In this document: in pieces, positions 40,098-50,715 of the stretch
Numbering within the stretch: position 1 is the stretch's first letter
Layout of the letters: each line of letters begins with the position of its first letter
NCBI GenBank assembly: GCA_934045075.1
Contig: OW203749.1
Span: forward strand, 3,143,304-3,207,303
DNA from: Yponomeuta sedellus
Lineage: Eukaryota; Arthropoda; Insecta; Lepidoptera; Yponomeutidae
Direction: 5' to 3'
Length of the DNA stretch: 64,000 bases
Notes under the pieces: model-generated
What the model was told of the DNA's origin: nothing
What the model saw: the letters and a program-made list of their open reading frames with translations, nothing else
Database searches by the model: none
Position numbers and translations under genes: made by a program

Positions 40098-40355
40098 TGG
40101 AGCTGCAACCGCTAAGCTGAAGTGGAACTGGGCGGGTCACCTAAGCCGTATGGGCCCAGAGAGGTGGGCAAAAATCGTCACTGACTGGGTTCCGCGCGAC
40201 GGATGTCGCAAACGTGGCCGACCCAAGCGGAGATGGCGGAACGACCTTACAACCTTTCTGCCGGACTGGCAGGAAGTGGTCATGAACAGGGAGGAATGGA
40301 AGATAAAAGCGGAGGCCTTTGCCCAGCAGTGGGACACAATCGAGGCTACATAAAA
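40098..40355 (+). pseudogene. LINE reverse transcriptase C-terminal remnant and 3' end
   Basis: The translation contains KLKWNWAGHLSRMGPERWAK and RKRGRPKRRWRNDLTTF, then AFAQQWDTIEAT, followed by the ending GCCCAGCAGTGGGACACAAT. This is the C-terminal tail common to insect non-LTR retrotransposon ORF2 proteins. The upstream RT is missing, so the copy is 5'-truncated. Confidence 0.8.
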
Positions 40356-40374
40356 AAAAATATTAGTAAATTTG

Positions 40375-40560
40375 TACTGTATATTTGTGAACGTATAGTA
40401 GCAATACCACTCGCTAAGTGTGCAGGAAAACATCGTGAGGAAACCTTAGTGTCTAATACCTCAACGCTTAACATTGCCAATCCGCGGTGTGCACCCGTAG
40501 TAATTAAGACCTTACTCTCTCTGTGAGAGAAGAGCTGTGCCCTGCAGTGGGACGTTTATA
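40375..40560 (+). repeat. Family F/G SINE tail fragments
   Basis: AGTAGCAATACCACTCGCTA and GGAAAACATCGTGAGGAAAC are followed by CCAATCCGCGGTGTGCACCC and GAGCTGTGCCCTGCAGTGGG. Tail only. Confidence 0.65.
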
Positions 40561-40574
40561 AGTTCATCATCTTC

Positions 40575-40810
40575 TTCAGGCTTTATTAGTCCACTGCTGG
40601 ACATACCCCTTCCCTAATGAGCGCAAGGTTGTGCCATCATTGGGGGGTAATGCCCATAATCCCCACCCTGGGCATGCGGGTTGGGGATCGCAGTTTGGTG
40701 GAATTGTACTGCAGGGGGCGCTGCTGCCCGCCCCCCGGATTGTATACCTTAGTCGCTTTTTACGACACCCGCGGGAAGAATTTGAGTTGGTGCTAGTCTC
40801 TAGGCCGACA
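40575..40810 (-). repeat. LINE 3' region (GCGATCCCCAACCCGC type), minus
   Basis: GGCATGCGGGTTGGGGATCG, GGTGGAATTGTACTGCAGGG GGCGCTGCTGCCC and TTTTTACGACACCCGCGGGA. Repeated at 45765-45925 (minus), 43600-43745 and 54395-54590 (plus). Confidence 0.65.
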
Positions 40811-41116
40811 CCACACAGCTGTTTATAGGTTACGAAAATAAAAAATATTAATAAGGTAATCCGCCGTAACGCACATTCTGAGAAAAAATTTCAATTGACT
40901 ACCTATTACGGTTGCAAAGTTAGCCTAAAGGTCGTACAGACAGACAGACCGCACAGGCAAAGTAACAGGCTCCCGTTTGAAACCCTTCCGTACGGAACCC
41001 CAAAAATGAAAATAATAATGAATTAACTATGCAAATGGACTCCGCAGTTTGGTGAAGAAATCGCGCGGAAGAAAATTTTATCTGTATTTTTTATACGGAT
41101 GATACACGTTCGTGAT

Positions 41117-41159
41117 TGCCTCGTTGGTCTAGCGGTTAACACGCTTGACTTCTAAGGTA
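41117..41159 (+). repeat. Family E SINE head fragment
   Basis: GCCTCGTTGGTCTAGCGGTT AACACGCTTGACTTC, cut at 41159 by the next element. Confidence 0.6.
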
Positions 41160-41493
41160 CAGTGCTACACAAGAAATAAGTCCCGCGGATGTACCTGCGC
41201 AGATGACCAAATTTTGGATGTGCGGCAAGTTGATCGACCAATCAGATAGTTTCATTTTAGGGCAGGCCGCGCGCCTTTGTTGCTATTGGTTGGTTCAACG
41301 TCATCGTTGCAGGTGACTATTAGTTTGGCAGCGTGAGCGAAATAGGTAGCGCTACTGCGGCAATCAATTCTGCACCTTAACCGTATCGGTTAAAGATCAT
41401 GTTGAATGTACTTATAGCTTCGGGTACTCTCGTTACACTTCTAGTCTGCGCCAACGTAGATTCCCAAAGGGACTTTTATGATGTGTAGTACTG
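41160..41493. mobile_element. MITE (~334 bp), complete copy
   Basis: Imperfect 25-bp inverted ends (CAGTGCTACACAAGAAATAA GTCCC / GGGACTTTTATGATGTGTAG TACTG). A truncated inverted copy is at 50298-50520. Left side preceded by TA. No transposase. Confidence 0.7.
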
Positions 41494-41948
41494 GAGCATA
41501 GTATTTTCTAAGGTTAACACGAGCACTAGACATAATTAAAACTGTTTTTTTACGGATTTATGCTCGTTTATTACATTTTTACAATTTTCCGACGTTTATG
41601 CACTTTTTCAGGTGCCGTGGTCTCTGATGACTGAGGTGACAGGCGTCTTTCAGAAAGCATTAACGGTTAGTTTACTACCGTCGGCAAAAATTACAACAGT
41701 TAATTATGAAGTTACGTTCCAAAATAGGCAAACCAATTATTTTACATAAAGCCAACAATATTGATTCTTAGTGATTGAAGTTAAAATTAAAATTATAAAC
41801 TAATTATTTTACATGAACTTAAAAATACTGATTGTTAATTGAAATTAAAATTTTAACTCCACAGTCACACTTCTAGCAAGGGGGTCTCATGCACTTAAGC
41901 ACTGGTTTCCGTGATTCCAGTATGTTCCAACAACGATCTCTATTAAAA

Positions 41949-42165
41949 TTTGGATGCCGGCGGATCTTCTAAGGTAGTGGTAGTGGGTTCGATGCCCACT
42001 GGAGGCATCCAGGATGCCTCCAGTGGGCATCGAACCCACTACCACTACCTATGGAGGCAGTACATCCGTACTTGATCTGTACAAATGGCTTCAGTCTGTG
42101 TGTATTTCCAGGATTGTGATGTCCTTGGGTGGTTACTATAGGGTACCTATTCCAGTTCGAGACCT
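41949..42165. repeat. Family E SINE containing a 39-bp-arm perfect palindrome
   Basis: Arms 41972-42010 and 42012-42050 are exact reverse complements around a single base. Each has the B-box segment GGTTCGATGCCCACTGGAGG. The usual family tail AATGGCTTCAGTCTG and GTCCTTGGGTGGTTAC follows. Confidence 0.9.
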
Positions 42166-42174
42166 GGCCCTAGA

Positions 42175-42420
42175 GTGTAATCTTACATAGTTATTCAATA
42201 CAATGACATAAGCACGACAATGGTTGTTATTTGCCTCAATTTGGTAGTCTACAAAGCTATAGTACAATGTCATTCCAGGGGTATAACCCGCGCAAAATAA
42301 ATAGGCATCTCTCGCGAAAAAGATGGAATCGCGCGAGGTGCCGAGTTAAATGGCACGGGTTATACCATTGCAATGCGATTGGGTACTAGACTAGCGATAG
42401 TGTGCATAAAACGAGCATTA
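42175..42420 (-). repeat. Interspersed repeat family I, copy 3
   Basis: Reverse copy: GCGCGAGGTGCCGAGTTAAA, GGTATAACCCGCGCAAAATA, TAAGCACGACAATG. Confidence 0.7.
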
Positions 42421-42522
42421 GCTTAATACATCCTTCATGGGGCATTGTATACGCTTCTATAATAAAATCCCTGAAGATGTATTAAGCTTGCCTGAAACGC
42501 GGTTCATAAAATATGTTCAGCA

Positions 42523-42778
42523 CATACATACATACATACATACATACATACATACATACATACATACATACATACATACATACATACATACATACATACA
42601 TACATACATACATACATACATACATACATACATACATACATACATACATACATACATACATACATACATACATACATACATACATACATACATACATACA
42701 TACATACATACATACATACATACATACATACATACATACATACATACATACATACATACATACATACATACATACATA
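42523..42778. repeat. (CATA)64 microsatellite, uninterrupted
   Basis: 256 bp of perfect CATA units. It lies between a LINE-like segment and a LINE 3' tail (42776-42870, minus). Open frames of repeated YIHT or YVCM are artefacts. Confidence 0.95.
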
Positions 42779-43030
42779 ACCTAACGCCTGTATCCCAGAG
42801 GGGTAGGCAGAGACCAGGGACTGCCACTTGCCACGATCCTGACAGATCACGTTTGCCTCATCAACGTTCTTGAATAAAGCACACTTTGTGCCAAAAGGGC
42901 TACTACTTATAACATAAAGGATTATCTAGATGACAATGATGTTTGGAATTAAAGCCAGTAATAAGTTCTACGTTTTATAATACTTATGTAAACTATTTTA
43001 ATTAAGGACTTTGAAAAGACTAAGTTTGGA
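42776..43030 (-). repeat. LINE tail followed by a family H fragment
   Basis: GTATCCCAGAGGGGTAGGCA GAGACCAGGGACTGCC (42776-42870) is followed by CACACTTTGTGCCAAAAGGG CTACTA and TTGAAAAGACTAAGTTTGGA. The second part is the inverse of 60900-61078. Confidence 0.65.
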
Positions 43031-43265
43031 GTTTTTTTGAATTTAAAGTAAGGATAGAAGATCATTCAATAGCTTTTTTCGGATCCTGGCGCTGACGTCG
43101 CTTGTCGGTAAAATTTGTGACTAACTTATTACATTTTCTGTGAAATAACGAAATTGAACACATTTCCTTACTTTAAATTCAATGCTGATACTAATAAAAA
43201 AATTGCTAATCACAGAGCAAGAAATAATAAAATTCATACTAAGTTAAAAAAAAATCACCACAGGC

Positions 43266-43515
43266 ATCGTCAACCTGACCGTCCCGGGACTACCGTAAGT
43301 AGCATTTTCCGAGGCTTCCGTGCTTCGCAAGGCACGTTAATGGTGACCGGCGACCTTATGGGCGGCTTGATAACTTCTGACAGTAAGGCCCGCCACTGCC
43401 CTACAATCCTCCACCAACCCGGACTTGGCCTCCGTGGCGGAGTATGGCCTAACCTTCCTGCGTTGCAGGAAGAGACCCGAGCCCCAGCAGGGCAGATATA
43501 CCAGGGTTGATATCG
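43266..43515 (+). repeat. Family B repeat
   Basis: CTTCCGTGCTTCGCAAGGCA, ATGGGCGGCTTGATAACTTC and GAGTATGGCCTAACCTTCCT; the middle is shortened. Confidence 0.72.
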
Positions 43516-43529
43516 AAATGAGCATGAAC

Positions 43530-43750
43530 AAGCTTCTTCTGCGCAGACTCGGTCCGTCCTAGACCTCCTGTTTAACCTCGGGCTAGATAGAGGTGGTGCT
43601 GCTGTGTGGTGTCGGCCTAGAGAATAGCACCAACCCATTTCTTCCCGCGGGTGTCGTAAAAGGCGACTAAGGGACATCAACCAGGGAGTGGACAGCAGCA
43701 CCCCCTGCAGTACAATTCCATTAAACTGCGATCCCCAACCCGCATACCCA
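43530..43750 (+). repeat. LINE 3' region (plus)
   Basis: CCATTTCTTCCCGCGGGTGT CGTAAAAGGCGACTAAGG and ACTGCGATCCCCAACCCGCA. No coding remnant secured. Confidence 0.6.
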
Positions 43751-43969
43751 GCGTGGGGATAATTTAGAAAAAAAATTTTAGCACTTAAGCTCTTAAAGCA
43801 AAAATCTAGTGACAGTCTGCACTACATTAATATTTAAAAGAAAAAAAAAACAGTCCATAAATCGTTTTAACCAACAAAGAAATCTACACTAAGTTTATCC
43901 CTCAAGCTTTGGACTGAAGAACTAAACATATCCTGATCGCCTATTATGGGCATTATGATGATCGCACAA

Positions 43970-44042
43970 CGTTGCGCTATGGCGCTCATTACGGGAGGGC
44001 TGTGTCCAGCAGTGGACTAATCTAGCCTGAAGAGAAAGAAGA
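43970..44042 (+). repeat. RTE LINE 3' tail
   Basis: GCGCTATGGCGCTCATTACG GGAGGGCTGTGTCCAGCAGT GGACTAAT. Confidence 0.65.
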
Positions 44043-44117
44043 TAGAGGCCAAGAGTAAGCCGATTCCTTGTAAAAAACGCTAGTAGGTATAACTAAATAA
44101 TACATACCAAACAACAC

Positions 44118-44270
44118 CGTTGAGCGGCTTGATAACTTCTGTCAGTAATACCCGCCACTGTCTTACAATCCTCCACCAACCCGGACTCGCCCCCCGTGAT
44201 GGAGTATGGCCAAACCTTCCTGCGATGCAGGAAGAGACCCAGTGGGGAATACAAAGGGTTGAAATCAAGT
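44118..44270 (+). repeat. Family B repeat, 3' part
   Basis: GCGGCTTGATAACTTCTGTC to ATGCAGGAAGAGACCCAGTG GGG, 5'-truncated. Confidence 0.7.
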
Positions 44271-44389
44271 ATAAACTATTAAGGCAGGACAGTATCAAGT
44301 CTCTAAAAATATTTACCGTATGTAGTACAAGAGGTGAGGGCACATTGGCATCTTGGTTGTGGCAATGTCACTAGACTGACCCGAGTGCT

Positions 44390-44700
44390 TACTGCGAGTT
44401 TTTTAACTACTCGATCGCGTTAACGTAAACTCATATTTCTATGGCATCGAGGAAGCGCCACCTAGCGACAAGTATGAAAATTAAAATTGCTGAGTGAGAG
44501 TTGTAATGGTTTACGTTGAGAAGTGAACACGTTTACCAGCCAAAACACGAATAAACGCGAGTGCGAGTTGTACTGTGACAGCGTTTTGCCCGTTCGACCG
44601 GTTAACTTACTCATACTCACTACTCAATGCTCGATTAACGCGGTAGTAAAGTTATTCGATTGGATCTGTCAAACTCGCACTAAGCAATCCGAATGTGGCC
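44390..44700. mobile_element. MITE family (~310 bp), copy 1
   Basis: Nearly the same sequence occurs inverted at 53905-54215 (ACTCATATTTCTATGGCATC, CAGCCAAAACACGAATAAAC, GTAAAGTTATTCGATTGGAT). Ends form inverted repeats around TGCTTA(C/G)TGCGAGTTT. The open frame across it is shared by neither copy. Confidence 0.72.
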
Positions 44701-44798
44701 GAACCCAAGCTTTAGACGAAGGGCGAGCAAGAGGGTAGTTTCAAATATTTTATACAGTGAGTTCAGAAGAGCGGCTCTGTTGGTATTGTGTTACATGG

Positions 44799-45063
44799 AA
44801 CAGAAGACTCCAGGGAAACAGATGAACTTGTCACTTTTTTTCGAAACTAATCTGTGAATGCAGTTTTGTAGAGAATTTCCGTTACTCTAAGATAGTAAAC
44901 CGAACTGGGTAAAAACACGGATGTGAAATCCGTGGGTAAAAAAGAGTTATTGACGCTTAAAAAATCGCATACAGGGAAAAAGTGGCATAAGTCAAACTTT
45001 CAAAATGCAATATCTCTAAATGTTTGTTGCTTGACTAGTTTGTCTTTTTCCCTGGGGTCTTCT
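44799..45063. mobile_element. MITE (AGAAGACTCCAGGGA ends), uninterrupted copy
   Basis: The inverted ends AGAAGACTCCAGGGA / CCCTGGGGTCTTCT enclose about 265 bp matching the split copy at 37576-38000. No protein. Confidence 0.8.
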
Positions 45064-45267
45064 TAAACATAATAGGTTTAATAGCCTGAATTATGAACAA
45101 GCGTCTGGATCCATCATGAAACCGTGCTTTAGTCAAAAAACAAGAACGTTAAAAGGTAAAAATTTTAAAAAATGCTTGTGGGATTTTTGGCGGAATTTAG
45201 CAAAGTAATCTTCACTTTTTAATTCTCTTATGGATTTCCGCAAAGTAACGCCTGATTCTATAAAACA

Positions 45268-45555
45268 TATCGCTCATTTGGCAGAATAATGACGCAAATG
45301 TACTTTTTCCAATTTTACAGGAGAGACCGTTGTTTCCTCAGAACACTTTCTATGATCTGAGGTTGTTTCATAAGAAGTGTTAGAACTTTGTCAAAATGCC
45401 ACAACGACAGTGGCGCTGTCACGCGATAAAAAACAAAACTACATTACTGTCATTTTTTCCCCAAGTGTAAACAGTTATTTCGGGTGTTTTGGCATACTTA
45501 TCTCAAATTGGCAAAAAAGTACATTTGCGTCATTATTCTGCCAAATGAGCGATAT
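45268..45555. mobile_element. Fold-back MITE with ~50-bp TIRs
   Basis: Left arm TATCGCTCATTTGGCAGAAT AATGACGCAAATGTAC and its inverse near 45505-45555 enclose about 190 bp that includes ACGACAGTGGCGCTGTCACG. The arms are almost perfect. Confidence 0.8.
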
Positions 45556-45764
45556 ACAAAAATGGTTGTTCCAATTCACTTATATTTTATGTAGTTAAAA
45601 TTTAGGCTAATTAGAATGAAGATATTATTGTCTGGTATAAATAGCATACATATCGCATTAGGATAACTTGTAATGGTATGTATTTGTGGAAAGTAAATAA
45701 AATATCTTTTTTTTTTAGTATTTGTATATATAAAAAAAAATATACCTAGTCATCGTCATCGTCA

Positions 45765-46016
45765 GGCTATACTAGTCCACTGCTGGACATAGCCCTCCCC
45801 TAAAGAGCGCCACGTTGTGATATCATAGGGGGTAATGCCCATAATCCCCACGCTGGGCATGCGGGTTGGAGATCGCAGTTCGGTGGAATTGTACTGCAGG
45901 GGGCGCTGCTGCCCACCCCCCGATTTGTGTACCTAGTATTGAAGAGTAATTTAAATTGTACAACCAAGGGCTATGTCCAGCAGTGGACTACATAACATAG
46001 CCTGAAGAAGAAGAAT
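45765..46016. repeat. LINE 3' pieces (minus then plus)
   Basis: CACTGCTGGACATAGCCCTC and GCATGCGGGTTGGAGATCGC in minus sense, then GGGCTATGTCCAGCAGTGGA CTACATAACATAG in plus sense. Confidence 0.6.
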
Positions 46017-46046
46017 TTTCTAAGGTTAACACGAGTACTAGACATA

Positions 46047-46116
46047 ATTAAAACTGTTTTATACGGATAAAGAAAATATAATAAGCGAGTGAAATCCGTA
46101 TAAAAACAGTTTTAAT
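46047..46116. repeat. Inverted repeat, 22-bp arms
   Basis: ATTAAAACTGTTTTATACGG AT (46047-46068) and an inverse copy (46094-46116, one extra A) lie about 25 bp apart. The left flank GGTTAACACGAG(T/C)ACTAG is shared with 41512-41545. Confidence 0.75.
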
Positions 46117-46156
46117 GAAGAAGAAGAAGAACCAAGAGCACCGGCCAACAAACTGT

Positions 46157-46457
46157 TAGTCTGTTAGCTTTTAGAATATACCTCCAGCTCTAAGTAGGCT
46201 TCGGTTTTCGCCGAAAGCACACGAGTGTAATACTACTTCCTGCTCTGTATAAAACTTTTCTTCACTATTTTGAATAGTTATCTGTCATATTAGTTCAGAT
46301 ATTTCTATCACACGAATATACCCTCTGTATAAAAGTTTTCTTCACTATTTTGAAAAGTTTTGTAAAGTTATAAATAGGTATCAAAAACCTTATTTATTGC
46401 AATATAATCGATTCCATCCGATAGTAGCCGAGGTATGTTCTAAAAGCTAACAGACTG
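46157..46457. mobile_element. Tc1/mariner-type MITE, 301 bp
   Basis: The ends match the element at 9067-9267 (GTCTGTTAGCTTTTAGAATA .. TCTAAAAGCTAACAGACTG, then TA). The middle is longer, with a partially duplicated TTTTCTTCACTATTTTGAA segment. Confidence 0.78.
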
Positions 46458-46469
46458 TACGATGTTTGG

Positions 46470-47235
46470 CAGAAACCAACTTCTGTATTTTTGTATGAAT
46501 AAACATCGTCAATCAATAAACAAAAAGAGATTAGGGTAATTTGGTATTTAACCGACTTCAAAAAAGGAGGAGGTTATCAATTCAACGCGTACAGTCTATT
46601 TATTATACTTACTTGTCCAATTTAGTAAACACGATTCTAACCTAAAAATTGGCATTTGATGACAAAAGTAGGTATATATTTTCTCGCAAGTTCATGGACT
46701 TCTTTTATAAAATGTTCAGCGTGTTATCGAAACTAGTGTCCCAGGTTACTTCATTTATGGGAATATGACAGTTTTCGACTAAAAAGTCTACTTTACCGGT
46801 AGAATCTTGTTTACTAAAATGGTCAAGTAAGAATAAATACACTTTATATTACTTTTTTTGACCATGCTTTCGCATAACTTCGTCAAATATTAACCGGTTT
46901 CGTTAAAAAAAAACGAATAGGTTTAGCGTCCCATGGTCCAATTTTAATTTGGGGATGATCTGATGAAGACTTTCAGAGATGGAGAACAGAACTCTTCAAT
47001 GGACAGCAGCAAATAAGGCCTAATGAGGCCCATCCATTAGTAATATGCATATGTTTCGTAAAATATAGTGCAAAATTTGTCCCAGGGGGATTTGGTGAGG
47101 TTCTGATGAAGACTTTCAGAGATGGCAATTGAGAACTACAAATTTTAGGGCCAAGTTCCAGACCAGCACATACATTTTGGGCACCGACTTCAAGACAATA
47201 ATATACTTCTACAATACCTAGATATAGGGATATAC
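46470..47235. other. AT-rich stretch with a local duplication
   Basis: GATGAAGACTTTCAGAGATG G occurs twice, near 46961 and 47107. No gene recognised. Confidence 0.45.
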
Positions 47236-47436
47236 CTAAACTATCATTACATTTACATACATTGCTTCTGGCCCCACACTAGGATACCCTGTGTCGTGGG
47301 AACCAGAAACAACGACATCACAAACATGTAAACATCCAAGACCTGGGCTTTTTTTTTGTTCCCAGCCGGGATTCGAACCCGGGACCTCTTGCATGGTAGG
47401 CAGACGCGCTACCGCTACGCCACAGAGGTCGTCTAC
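47236..47436 (-). repeat. Family C SINE, minus copy, near full length
   Basis: TTACATACATTGCTTCTGGC, ACCCTGTGTCGTGGGAACCA, AGCCGGGATTCGAACCCGGG and GGCAGACGCGCTACCGCTAC. Confidence 0.8.
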
Positions 47437-47789
47437 GAGTACGAGTTTCAAATGTATAGGTCATATTCGTTTAAATTATTTCTGCGCTTTTAGTGCCATA
47501 GCGTACAGAAGGCGGTTTGTATTCAAATTTTAAATTTTTTTGTTTTAAGTTTCAAAATATTATGCCACGTTGCCGGCAGCGCGGCAAATAAGTACGCATA
47601 CGTATGACATGGATATCCACTTACTACGAGTTTTAGTAGGTACATACATCTATTTCACTCACACCACGTGTCTTGCGTGTTGCTGTCTCATGCCAGGTTG
47701 TTTCAGAAAGTTGCGCCCTTCAGGATTCCGTCCGTAACAAAAAACAAATGAGAATTTAAACGCATTTTTTTATGAAGCCTACACGTATG

Positions 47790-48135
47790 AAGCGCTTTTG
47801 ACCTAGTCGAACCGAGTGATTGGATTCAACACTTGAAATAAGCAACAACAGGCGCGATCAGCTGCAGGATGGGTGACCGACCCGTAACTACCGCTAGTGG
47901 CATTTTTTCGAGTGCTTCTGTGCTTCGTAAGGCACGTTGGTGCCGCTGGTGCCGGCCAAAGAGTATATAACCACGCAATGGGAGTCCTTAAGCCATGTCC
48001 AGTCGCGCGCCACTGCCTTGCAATCCTCCACCAACCCGGACTCAGCCCCCGTGGTGGAGTATGGCCTAACCTTCCTGCGACGCAGGAAGAGACCCGTGCC
48101 CCAGCAGTGGGGACAGACAAAAGGGTTGATATCAA
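47790..48135 (+). repeat. Family B repeat
   Basis: From AAGCGCTTTTGACCTAGTCG to CAGCAGTGGGGACAGACAAA. Diverged 5' half with an extra ACCACGCAATGGGAGTCC. Confidence 0.75.
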
Positions 48136-48189
48136 TCATGTTTTTGTGGATAACACCGTGGCCTCAGCAACCTAGGCATATTAGGTGAA

Positions 48190-48500
48190 GTGTCGAAAAA
48201 ACGCAAATTAGGCATTCGCCTACCTCAGAATTTCGCTGGAGCCGTCAAGCGGGCACTGTACTGTCAGCGGAGACTTTCTCACGCTGTAGCCCTTATATCG
48301 CACTACATAGGGGCTAATTTAGGGCTGAGAGAAGAGGGGGCCGGGTGGGGGCGGGAGTGACGCTCGGCCGCGACTAGCGAGTCCCGGGAGGTCTTGATAC
48401 TTTGTGTTTTGGTTCTTTCCGTGATTCATTACAAGAATAGAAATGCTGTTATATTTTGATGAGGCAATAAATTGTTAGATAGGGAACCCTTTATTGCATA
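48190..48500. other. Unassigned stretch
   Basis: A GC-rich run near 48330-48390 (GAGGGGGCCGGGTGGGGGCG) but no exon supported. Confidence 0.4.
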
Positions 48501-48779
48501 ATCAGACTAAAGAATACAGCCATGATAAGTAAATAAATTTATATCTTTTCTATCCCGTGATGGAGTAAGTATGGCCTTACCCTTCCTGCGATGCAGGAAG
48601 AGTGAGTGAAAAAGGGTTTCGTTTCGCCTTAAGAGGCACGTAACCCTAAAATACATTAAAATCATACATAACCGAGCTGAACCACCAAGACTACAGAAGC
48701 CGGTAGGCGGTCGCGCCACCCTCTCTTGCCACGTGCTCGCCACCCCGCGGGCACAGCTATACAAGTATACACCCACACA

Positions 48780-50290
48780 GCCCTGCCGCCCTGGTAGCTG
48801 GGTGGAAACAGACGTCTAAGTACCAGGCGCTTATACTCTGCTAAATACAGTTATGTAGGCTGGTAGGTAGATGTGCCTCGGTAGGTTGGTTTCAATTGGG
48901 CTACAGAGTGAATTTTTACAGTGTTTTTTAAGACTGCCTAAACTGTATTTGAGAAGTGTTTTGAAACAGTGGTAGCTAAAAGAAACAGACGACTAAGTAC
49001 CAGGCGCTCATACACTGATAAATACAGTTATGTAGGCTGGATGGTAGATGTACCTCGGTAGGTAGGTTTTAATTGGGCTACGGAGTTAATTTTTACTTGT
49101 TTAGACTGTTTTTAAACCGCATTTGAGAAGTGTTATTACTATTTTATACAGTAGTAGCAAAGTGGAAACAGACGTCTAAGTACCAGGCGCTCATACACTC
49201 ATACCAGGCGCTCATTCTAAATACAGTTATGTAGGCTGAAAGGTAGCTGTACCTCGATAGGTAGGTTTTAATTGGGCTCAAGAGTGAATTTTCAAGAAGT
49301 TTTTTACAAAATCTGTGGTCTTTCATTTTCCAAAGACTGTTTACACCGCATTTGATAAGTGTTTTATACAATGGTAGCTATGTGAAAACAAACGTCGAAG
49401 TACGCTTAGAACTAAATACAGTTAGTTATGTAGGGTGGTACCTCGGTAGGTAGGTTTCAATTGGGCTACAGAGTGAATTTTTACAATAGACTTCGAGTGA
49501 AAAAAGTCGCATGGCTTATCGTCCGATAATGTCAGTGTAGTGTGTCGCAACCCTAATAGTGCTTTGTGATGGCTGATTAGGGGTAGTCTGAAACCTTATC
49601 AGCCGAAGATGCGAACGGGTGCCAGCCATCAGTCTTCTCGTGAACGCGATGGCTGTAACGTCGTCGTCGAAACGTCGAGGTAAAATTGCATTTGCGAAGC
49701 GTTTTGAAACAGTGGTAGCTAAAAGAAACAGACGTCTAAGTACCAGGCGCTCATACACTGCTAATATACAGTTACGTAGGCTGGTAGGTAGATGTACTTC
49801 GGTAGGTAGGTTTCAATAGGGCTACAGGGTGAATTTTCACGGTATCACACTAATATAATAAAGGCGAAAGTGTGTGAGTGTGTTTGTTACTTCTTCACGT
49901 CTAAACGGCTGGAGAGATTTTGATAAAATTTGGTATGGAGTTAGCTGACACCCTGGATAAAGTAAAACGTAGCCTATATGTGTTAACATAGGCTACGTTT
50001 TACTGCGGGAAAATATCTTTTATATTTTTAATACACAATTTATTTTCCCTAATAAACGCGGGTAAAGCCGCGGGGCACAGCTAGTTTTTTTATAAAATCC
50101 GTTTTACAAAGTGGTAGCTAAGTGGAAACAGTAGTACCAGGCGCTCATACACTGCTAAATACAGTTATGTAGGCTGGGTAGGTTTTATTTGGGCTATCTA
50201 CAGAGTGAATTTTCACGAAGTTTTTTTACAAAATCTGGTGTCTTTCCTTTTCCAAAATCTGTATAAACCGCTTTTGAGAAGTGTTTTTAT
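48780..50290 (+). repeat. Degenerate ~180-bp tandem array
   Basis: At least six units share GTCTAAGTACCAGGCGCTCA, AATACAGTTATGTAGGCTGG and TTGGGCTACAGAGTGAATTT, starting near 48796, 48978, 49160, 49385, 49725 and 50120. An unrelated segment interrupts at about 49490-49690, and a Helitron inserts at 49845-50085. Confidence 0.8.
49845..50085 (+). mobile_element. Lep1-like Helitron, copy 1, inside the tandem array
   Basis: 5' TCACACTAATATAATAAAGG CGAAAG. 3' hairpin CGCGGGTAAAGCCGCG, then GGGCACAGCTAG|T, matching Helitron ends (TC..CTAG, inserted between A and T). The internal palindrome AGTAAAACGTAGCCTAT / inverse (49961-49977, 49988-50004) is absent from the sister copy. Confidence 0.82.
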
Positions 50291-50297
50291 ATAATAG

Positions 50298-50520
50298 TAC
50301 AGTACTACACATCATAAAAGTCCCTTCGGGAATCTACGTTCGCGCAGACTAGGAAGAAGTGTAACGAATGTACCCGAAGCTATAAGTACATTCAACATGA
50401 TCTTTAACCGATACGGTGAAGGTGCAGAATTGATTGCCGCAGTAGCGCTACCTATTTCGCTCACGCTAATATTGCCAAACTAATAGTCACCTGCATCGAT
50501 GACGTTGAATCAACCAATAG
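50298..50520. mobile_element. Truncated inverted copy of the 41160-41493 MITE
   Basis: CAGTACTACACATCATAAAA GTCCCTTCGGGAATCTACGT runs to GTCACCTGCATCGATGACGT TGAATCAACCAATAGCAA. It is cut by the family B copy that follows. Confidence 0.75.
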
Positions 50521-50521
50521 C

Positions 50522-50715
50522 AAGTTATCAAGCCGCCCGTAAGGCCTCTGACATGGCTTAGCGACTGCCATTACATGACAGCCGGCACCAACAGCTTAAC
50601 ATGCCTTGCGAAGCACGGAAGCGCTAGGAAAAATGCCACTAGCGGTAGTAAGGGCACGGTCACCCATCGATTCCATTGATTCCAATCACTCGGTTCGACT
50701 AGGCCACGAGCGCAG
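50522..50715 (-). repeat. Family B repeat, 5' part, minus
   Basis: GTTATCAAGCCGCCCGTAAG, CATGCCTTGCGAAGCACGGA, CACTCGGTTCGACTAGGCCA CGAGCGC. Confidence 0.75.

Noticed and set aside
40150..40353. Host gene with a GRPKRRW motif
   Set aside because: The sequence and its CAGCAGTGGGACACAAT ending are the C-terminal tail of a truncated LINE.
42437..42850. Repetitive-protein open frames
   Set aside because: They are translations of the (CATA)64 microsatellite.
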